From Paracoccaceae bacterium (lineage in GTDB: Bacteria > Pseudomonadota > Alphaproteobacteria > Rhodobacterales > Rhodobacteraceae), in NCBI GenBank assembly GCA_014654775.1, contig JACVZW010000043.1:1-45418 (forward strand): a stretch of DNA of 45,418 nt, given 5' to 3'. Below, one piece after another: positions 40,926 through 45,418 of the stretch. The translations under genes were made by a program, and so were the position numbers. The notes under the pieces were generated by a model. The model saw only the letters and a program-made list of their open reading frames with translations. It did no database searches and was not told where the DNA came from. Numbering within the stretch: position 1 is the first letter of the stretch; every line of letters begins with the position of its first letter.

Positions 40926-41543
40926 TCAGCCCAGACGCGGCAGGACGGCGGCGAGGACGTCGGCGGCGACCGCGCCCTCGTCCCGCGCCCCGTCGATCAG
41001 GCGAAAGCGGGGGTGGCGGGTGGCGAGGTCGAGAAAGCCCGCGCGCATGCGGGTCTGCGTCTCTAGCCCCATGTCTTCGAAGCGAAGCTCCGTCCCGGCG
41101 CGGGCACGGGCGCGAGACAGGCCCACGGCGGGGTCGATATCGACAAGGATCGTCAGGTCCGGTTCGGTGCCGATCATCAGGTCATGCAGACGGTCCACCG
41201 TGGCCACCAGATCGCCGCGGGTGATGCCCTGATAGATGCGGGTGCTGTCAGCGAAGCGGTCGGTGATGACGATCTCGTCCCGCGCCAATGCGGGGCGGAT
41301 GGTCTTTTCCAGATGGTCGCGGCGCGCGGCGGTGAAGAGCAGGATTTCGGTTTCCGCTGACCAACGGTCCGGATCGCCTTCGAGGACGAGGCGGCGGATC
41401 TCTTCGGCCCCCGGCGAGCCGCCAGGTTCGCGGGTCAGCGTCACGGCATGGCCTGCCGCGCGCAGAGTTTCGGCCAGACGGCGGGCCTGCGTGGACTTGC
41501 CCGATCCGTCGATGCCTTCGAAGCTGAGGAAGAGGCCGGGCAT
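40926..41543 (-). CDS. tmk: Thymidylate kinase
   Basis: Protein of 205 residues. It phosphorylates dTMP to dTDP with ATP, an essential step for DNA precursors. Features: P-loop EGIDGSGKST (10-18), TREPGGSPGAEEIR near residue 37, and VITDRFADSTRIYQG near 95 with the DR-x-x-S dTMP/lid region. Length is normal. Its first base is shared with the stop of the upstream carboxypeptidase gene (TGATG), and holB follows 3 bp after its stop. Confidence 0.96.
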   Translation of the reverse strand: MPGLFLSFEGIDGSGKSTQARRLAETLRAAGHAVTLTREPGGSPGAEEIRRLVLEGDPDRWSAETEILLFTAARRDHLEKTIRPALARDEIVITDRFADSTRIYQGITRGDLVATVDRLHDLMIGTEPDLTILVDIDPAVGLSRARARAGTELRFEDMGLETQTRMRAGFLDLATRHPRFRLIDGARDEGAVAADVLAAVLPRLG

Positions 41544-42739
41544 CAGGAGGCCGGGGCCGAAGCATCCGAGAGGTAGCGCTGCATCAGCACCTGCGCGGCG
41601 GTGGTCAGCCGCTTGACGAAACCGCCTGCCGCGACATCGGCCTCGGCCACCAGCGGGACGCGGGCATCGGGCAGGTCGGGCACATGGACGATGAGTTCGC
41701 CCATCGGCTGGCCCGCTGTGATGGGCGCGTTGACGGGGCCGGTGAAGACGACCTCCGCCGTCACACCGTCCTGCACCAGCGCGGGAACGAGGAGGCGCAC
41801 ATCGGCGGCGGGGACCAGACCCACGGTTTCGGCCGCGCCCATCCAGACCGGCGCCTCGGCCACGCGGGTGCCTGCGGTGACTAGGGTCTTTTCAGCGAAT
41901 TGGCGGAAGGCCCAGTTGACGATGGCTTCGGATTCCTCGGCCCGGTCCTTGTCGGAGGCGAGGCCCGTGATGACGAAGATCACCCGGCGGTCGCCCATCG
42001 TGGCGGAGCCGACAAGGCCATAGCCCGCCTCGGAGGTATGCCCGGTCTTGAGCCCGTCGGCCTGCCAATCAGCGGCGGCGATGCGCAGCAGCGGGTTGCG
42101 GTTGGTGGCATTGGCCGGGGCGCGATCTTTGTAGTTGAACTCCGTTTCGGCGAAGATCGGATAGTATTCCGGGAATTCGAGGATCAGCCGCTTGGCGAGG
42201 ATGCCAAGATCGCGCATCGACATGCGGTGTCCGGGATCGGGCCAGCCGGAGGAGTTCTTGAAGACCGCATTGGTCATACCCATCGCCTGCCCGCGTTCCG
42301 TCATGAGTTTGGAGAAGGCCTCTTCCGTGCCCGACAGGCCTTCGGCGACGACCACGCAGGCATCGTTGCCGGAATTGATGATCATGCCACGGATCAGGTC
42401 CATAACCGTGGGACGGTCGGTTTCGTTCAGGAACATGGTGGAACCGCCCATCGCCTTGGCCCGGGACGAGACGGCGAAAGTGGTGTCGGGCGTGACGCGG
42501 CCATCGCGCAGCGCCTCGAACAGCATGTTGATCGTCATCAGCTTGGACATCGAGGCCGGGGGGAGGGGTGTGTCGGCATTCTTGTCCAGAAGCACGGTCT
42601 GGGTGGAGACGTCATAGACCCAGGCCGCGGTGGCGCGCGTTTCGAAGGCGCGGGCGGGCAGCGCCGCGAGAAGGATCAGCGCGGCCAGTGCAAGAAAGCG
42701 GGCGGCGTGGCGGGCGGCGGCATGGGGCAGGCGGGGCAT
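41543..42739 (-). CDS. D-alanyl-D-alanine carboxypeptidase (PBP5/DacA-DacC type)
   Basis: Protein of 398 residues with a signal peptide (1-31, ending ALPARA). The serine-peptidase S11 motifs are complete: S63-M-S-K66, S123-G-N125 and the later LKTGHTSEAGYG (KTG). It trims the last D-Ala from peptidoglycan pentapeptides in the periplasm. The C-terminal domain (about 290-380) is the beta-rich PBP5 stalk domain; the last residues are short, and an amphipathic membrane anchor is not obvious. It overlaps tmk by one base and follows the SPOR lipoprotein gene by 31 bp, linking cell-wall and DNA-replication genes in one run. Confidence 0.94.
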   Translation of the reverse strand: MPRLPHAAARHAARFLALAALILLAALPARAFETRATAAWVYDVSTQTVLLDKNADTPLPPASMSKLMTINMLFEALRDGRVTPDTTFAVSSRAKAMGGSTMFLNETDRPTVMDLIRGMIINSGNDACVVVAEGLSGTEEAFSKLMTERGQAMGMTNAVFKNSSGWPDPGHRMSMRDLGILAKRLILEFPEYYPIFAETEFNYKDRAPANATNRNPLLRIAAADWQADGLKTGHTSEAGYGLVGSATMGDRRVIFVITGLASDKDRAEESEAIVNWAFRQFAEKTLVTAGTRVAEAPVWMGAAETVGLVPAADVRLLVPALVQDGVTAEVVFTGPVNAPITAGQPMGELIVHVPDLPDARVPLVAEADVAAGGFVKRLTTAAQVLMQRYLSDASAPAS

Positions 42740-42770
42740 GCGGCGGCGGTCCTTTCGTGGGGGCTGCAGG

Positions 42771-43652
42771 TCAGCGGCGGATCACATAGGCATCGGTGAA
42801 GCCGAGATCCTTCACCTTGGCCAGAACCGCATCGCGCCCGCCGGTGCCGGTGGCTGTGACGCTCCACCACGTTTTGCCTTGCGTGGTTTCCTTGCGGGAG
42901 GTCGCGGTGAGGCCGGCCTTCTGCAGGGTCTGGACGGCGCGGTTGGCATTGGTTTCCTGCGAGAAGATGCCGATCTGGACGGCGGTGCTTCCCGCCGACG
43001 GCGCAGCGGCCGCCGGTGCAGCCGCGACTGCGGTCGGTGCCGGAGCGTCGGAGATGACGGGCGCGGCGGGCTGTGCCGCCTCGGCCTCGTCGATCGCGGT
43101 TGCGGCGATGGTGGCGACAGAAACGGCACCCGGTGCGGCCGTTCCCTCGGCGGCGGCGGTTGCCGCCACGGGTTCGTTGGCGTCAAGCAGCGGGCGGCTG
43201 GCGTCGGTTTCGGCGGCGACCTCTTCGCGGCGCAGCGCGGTCACCGAAAGCGTGCCGGGTTGGCCAGCAAGCAGGCCGAGCGCCTCGGCCGCATCGGAGG
43301 AGATTTGGAGTTTTGGCCCGGGATTGAAGGCCTCGCGCTTGAAGAGGGCACCGATGACGAATTTCCCATTCGCGGGGTTGCGCAGGATCACCCGTTCCGG
43401 ATCGGTGGCATCGGGAGACGCAACCCAGACACCGCCCAGCGAGGGACGGCCATCCCAGAGCGCCTGATCGGTGACCTGAAAGACTTCGGGCGCTTCGACG
43501 TCCCGATCCACAAGCGTGACGGACCGCGCGGCGGGGGCCGCTGCGGTTTCGCCCGTGGGCGCGCCGTCATCCGCCGCGCGGCCGAAGGGGTTTTGTCCCG
43601 GCTGGCAGGCCGCCAGCGCCAGGACCGTTGAAATAAGAAGCGCGCTGCGCAT
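42771..43652 (-). CDS. SPOR-domain lipoprotein
   Basis: Protein of 293 residues from the ATG at 43652. This start puts a short lipoprotein signal peptide first, with the lipobox LALAAC and Cys16 as the lipid-carrying residue; in-frame ATGs at 43670 and 43682 would add 6-10 residues before it. The middle (about 150-215) is Ala/Pro-rich and probably disordered. Residues about 220-293 form a SPOR domain (VQIGIFSQETNANRAVQTLQKAGL and the final GFTDAYVIRR), which binds denuded septal peptidoglycan. Probably an outer-membrane or inner-membrane lipoprotein of the cell-wall or division machinery, fitting the carboxypeptidase gene just downstream. Confidence 0.87.
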   Translation of the reverse strand: MRSALLISTVLALAACQPGQNPFGRAADDGAPTGETAAAPAARSVTLVDRDVEAPEVFQVTDQALWDGRPSLGGVWVASPDATDPERVILRNPANGKFVIGALFKREAFNPGPKLQISSDAAEALGLLAGQPGTLSVTALRREEVAAETDASRPLLDANEPVAATAAAEGTAAPGAVSVATIAATAIDEAEAAQPAAPVISDAPAPTAVAAAPAAAAPSAGSTAVQIGIFSQETNANRAVQTLQKAGLTATSRKETTQGKTWWSVTATGTGGRDAVLAKVKDLGFTDAYVIRR

Positions 43653-43904
43653 CTGCGGAAATCCTGCCATTCCTCGCCCCATTGCCCGCGCGTTCGTGCC
43701 GCGCGTGGTTGCGGTCCGTTTCGGACCTGTCGGTTGTCTGTCCTGCCCTTTGCCCCGGCCCCTGCGCCGAAGCGCGAAACCGGAACGTGCGGATCATACA
43801 GGCAGGCCGAACGGGTGGAAAGGGCGGGGGGCGGGGATGGGCGGAAAACTCACGCCATCGTGGCCTTTCAGAATCGGTTCCCGCGGTTTACTGAGCCAAT
43901 CGTC

Positions 43905-43994
43905 GGAGGAGTGGCCGAGTGGTTTAAGGCACCGGTCTTGAAAACCGACGTGGGGGAAACCCCACCGTGGGTTCGAATCCCACCTCCTCCGCCA
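43905..43994 (+). tRNA. tRNA-Ser (anticodon UGA)
   Basis: Acceptor GGAGGAG pairs with CTCCTCC at the 3' end, followed by discriminator G and encoded CCA. The anticodon loop CTTGAAA gives anticodon TGA (UCA/UCG serine codons). The long variable arm (GTGGGGGAAACCCCAC) and GGTTCGAATCC T-loop fit tRNA-Ser. Its 3' end is a likely attachment site for the integrase encoded 150 bp downstream. Confidence 0.97.
43971..43994 (+). other. Putative integrase attachment site (3' end of tRNA-Ser)
   Basis: P4-type tyrosine integrases usually recombine at the 3' end of a tRNA gene and restore it, leaving a direct repeat of the tRNA tail at the far end of the element. The integrase gene lies next to this tail and points away from it, as in attL. 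The matching right-hand repeat is not in the window, so the site is inferred. Confidence 0.5.
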
Positions 43995-44117
43995 ACCTTC
44001 CCTCGCATACGGTGTCCTTGGTGTGCGTTCAGTGTAGTTTTTGCCATATTTTATTGTGAAGATCTGCATTCACTCATTGCGCTGGATTTCTTTCGATTTC
44101 GCCTGTAGCGTTTCATT

Positions 44118-44140
44118 GTGTGGTATGAAGTGTGGTATGA
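44118..44140 (+). repeat. Two 11-bp direct repeats GTGTGGTATGA just ahead of the integrase
   Basis: Copies at 44118-44128 and 44130-44140, one base apart (12-bp period), ending 3 bp before the integrase ATG. They overlap the place where a ribosome-binding site would be. They could be arm-type integrase binding sites or an operator for excisionase/repressor. Confidence 0.7.
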
Positions 44141-44143
44141 TGC

Positions 44144-45337
44144 ATGGCCCTCACTGGCAAATTGACCAAGAAGCTGGTCGAGAACCTCAGCGCTGGAAGG
44201 CACGGCGACGGGGGCGGTCTTTATCTCGTCGTTGATCCCTCTGGATCACGACGGTGGATCGTCCGGGTCGTCGTGAAAGGCCAACGAAACGCGAAGGGCG
44301 CGTCACTCCGAACCGACTTCGGTTTGGGCGGGGCTGACGTCGTGACGCTCAATCAGGCACGCGAACGCGCTTTGGAGTATCGCCGTATGGCAAAAGCGGG
44401 GTTGAACCCAAGGTTCAACGCGGCGCGCGAGATTCCCTGTTTTGAAGAAGTCGCGAAACAGGTCCACATTGACCGTTTGCCGACCTGGAAGAATCCTAAG
44501 CATGGCGACCAATGGATCAACACGCTGCGCGACTACGCCTTCCCGAAAATTGGACGGATGCCGGTTGACAGTATTGGTCAGCCAGAGGTGCTGATGTGTC
44601 TGTCCCCGATTTGGACTGTCAAGCATGAGACCGCAAAACGTGTGGCGCAGCGAATAAAGACCGTTCTGGATGTGGCGAAATCACAAGGTTTTCGGTCCGG
44701 CGAAAACCCGGTGACGGCGATTCAGGATGCTCAGGTTTTGCCCAAGGTAAAGGCCAAGCCCAAACACCACAGCGCAATGGCCTGGAAAGATGTCCCGGCC
44801 TTCTATGCTGACTTAATGGCTCGTGATGCGATGTCGGCCAAGGCATTGCGGTTTACCTGTCTGACTGGGTCACGCACGACCGAGGTGTTGGAAATGAAAT
44901 GGGGCGAGGTTGATCTTGAGGCGCGGCTATGGACCTGCCCGGCAGATCGGATGAAGGGCGATGTGCTACATAGGGTTCCGCTGAGCGATGAGGCGCTAGC
45001 GATACTTAAGCCTCTGCGCGAGATGAAGTCAGACTATGTTTTTGAGGGCCAGAAGCGGCATAAGCCGCTCTCCAACATGGCGATGCTGATGCTGTTGCGC
45101 CGGATGGGGGTTGAAAGCGTGACTGTGCATGGGTTCAGATCGACCTTCCGTGATTGGGCGAGCGAAATTGCGGATGCACCTAATGAGGTTTCCGAGAAGA
45201 GTTTGGCCCATAAGGTTGGGTCGGCTGTAGAGCGCGCATACGCACGCTCAGACCTGTTGGAAAAGCGGCGTATCCTAATGACTCAGTGGTCGCATTTTGT
45301 CGCGCCGAACGGCGACAAGGAGGATCAACAGTGTTGA
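44144..45337 (+). CDS. P4-type tyrosine recombinase/integrase
   Basis: Protein of 397 residues. Residues 1-90 form the arm-binding domain (DUF4102-like: LTKKLVENLSAGRHGDGGGLYLVVDPSGSRRW). Residues about 95-190 are the core-binding domain. The catalytic domain has R244 (TGSRTTEV), K271, H329 and R332 (HGFRSTF), H356 and the nucleophile Y366 (VERAYARSD), so the active site is complete. No good ribosome-binding site precedes the ATG at 44144. The gene is AT-richer than the core genes and lies beside tRNA-Ser, so it marks one end of a genomic island or prophage that runs past the right edge of the window. Confidence 0.94.
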   Translation: MALTGKLTKKLVENLSAGRHGDGGGLYLVVDPSGSRRWIVRVVVKGQRNAKGASLRTDFGLGGADVVTLNQARERALEYRRMAKAGLNPRFNAAREIPCFEEVAKQVHIDRLPTWKNPKHGDQWINTLRDYAFPKIGRMPVDSIGQPEVLMCLSPIWTVKHETAKRVAQRIKTVLDVAKSQGFRSGENPVTAIQDAQVLPKVKAKPKHHSAMAWKDVPAFYADLMARDAMSAKALRFTCLTGSRTTEVLEMKWGEVDLEARLWTCPADRMKGDVLHRVPLSDEALAILKPLREMKSDYVFEGQKRHKPLSNMAMLMLLRRMGVESVTVHGFRSTFRDWASEIADAPNEVSEKSLAHKVGSAVERAYARSDLLEKRRILMTQWSHFVAPNGDKEDQQC

Positions 45338-45418
45338 CCGTGTCCATCAACGAGCCTGACCTGTGAGGTGCCCCTAGTTTCCTAGACGCCTGCCTCGTTC
45401 AGTGTCTGCTGCCTGGCT
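45338..45418. other. Right edge of the window, start of the integrated element
   Basis: No gene is visible in the last 81 bp. The stretch contains GTTCAGTGT, which also occurs between tRNA-Ser and the integrase gene (about 44025), too short to mean much. Confidence 0.4.

Overview
The window reads as chromosomal DNA of an alphaproteobacterium of the Rhodobacteraceae (Rhodobacter/Gemmobacter/Tabrizicola-like). The evidence is very high GC with strong GC bias at third codon positions, an aa3-type cytochrome oxidase subunit I gene beside a DUF2244 gene and a small soluble cytochrome c, the carA-yqeY divergence, a UbiH/F hydroxylase of the type seen in this family, CtrA-like boxes (TTAA-N7-TTAAC), and large RTX proteins that end in Hint domains. 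Genus and species cannot be fixed from the sequence alone.

Layout. Positions 1-1025 hold two overlapping, visibly AT-richer genes of unknown function, probably the edge of an accessory segment. Positions 1088-11514 are housekeeping: ilvC diverging from a translationally coupled pair of Lrp/AsnC regulators, a class V aminotransferase, a UbiH-type hydroxylase, a small membrane protein, a HAD nucleotidase, a GntR regulator, a GT2 glycosyltransferase with an N-terminal GspE/MshE-like domain, carA and yqeY. Positions 11718-13680 carry two paralogous CPBP intramembrane proteases, followed by about 650 bp without a convincing gene. Positions 14330-22984 hold a bile-acid/sodium-symporter-type carrier with an acyl-CoA ligase, DUF2244, ctaD, cytochrome c, lipB with a membrane LytTR regulator, and a zinc-ribbon methyltransferase. 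tRNA-Leu(GAG) follows.

Positions 23446-32275 are the most distinctive part. Two adjacent paralogous genes of 1140 and 1750 codons encode calcium-binding RTX repeat proteins ending in nearly identical C-terminal Hint (Hedgehog/intein-type) domains. The second contains a perfect 376-bp internal duplication. Both genes, and the CtrA-box-bearing glycosyltransferase gene at 7659-9593, have CtrA-like sites 46-71 bp ahead of their start codons. This suggests a cell-cycle or motility/biofilm-linked surface programme. No type I secretion transporter is encoded in the window.

Positions 32522-37073 form a polyamine-type ABC transporter operon (ATPase, binding protein, two permeases) with a strong internal terminator hairpin after the binding protein. 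Positions 43652 down to 37209 form a compact minus-strand run: SPOR lipoprotein, D-Ala-D-Ala carboxypeptidase, tmk, holB, tatD, an MBL-fold hydrolase and an AEC transporter. tRNA-Ser(UGA) and a P4-type tyrosine integrase close the window and mark the start of an integrated element that continues past the right edge.

Two families of intergenic repeats each occur at two loci. One is a modular set of AT-centred palindromes (4549-4608 and 37088-37187), both times between convergent genes. The other is a composite of two GC-rich hairpins plus a conserved GAGGATATTT tail (3233-3302 and, inverted, 17678-17746).
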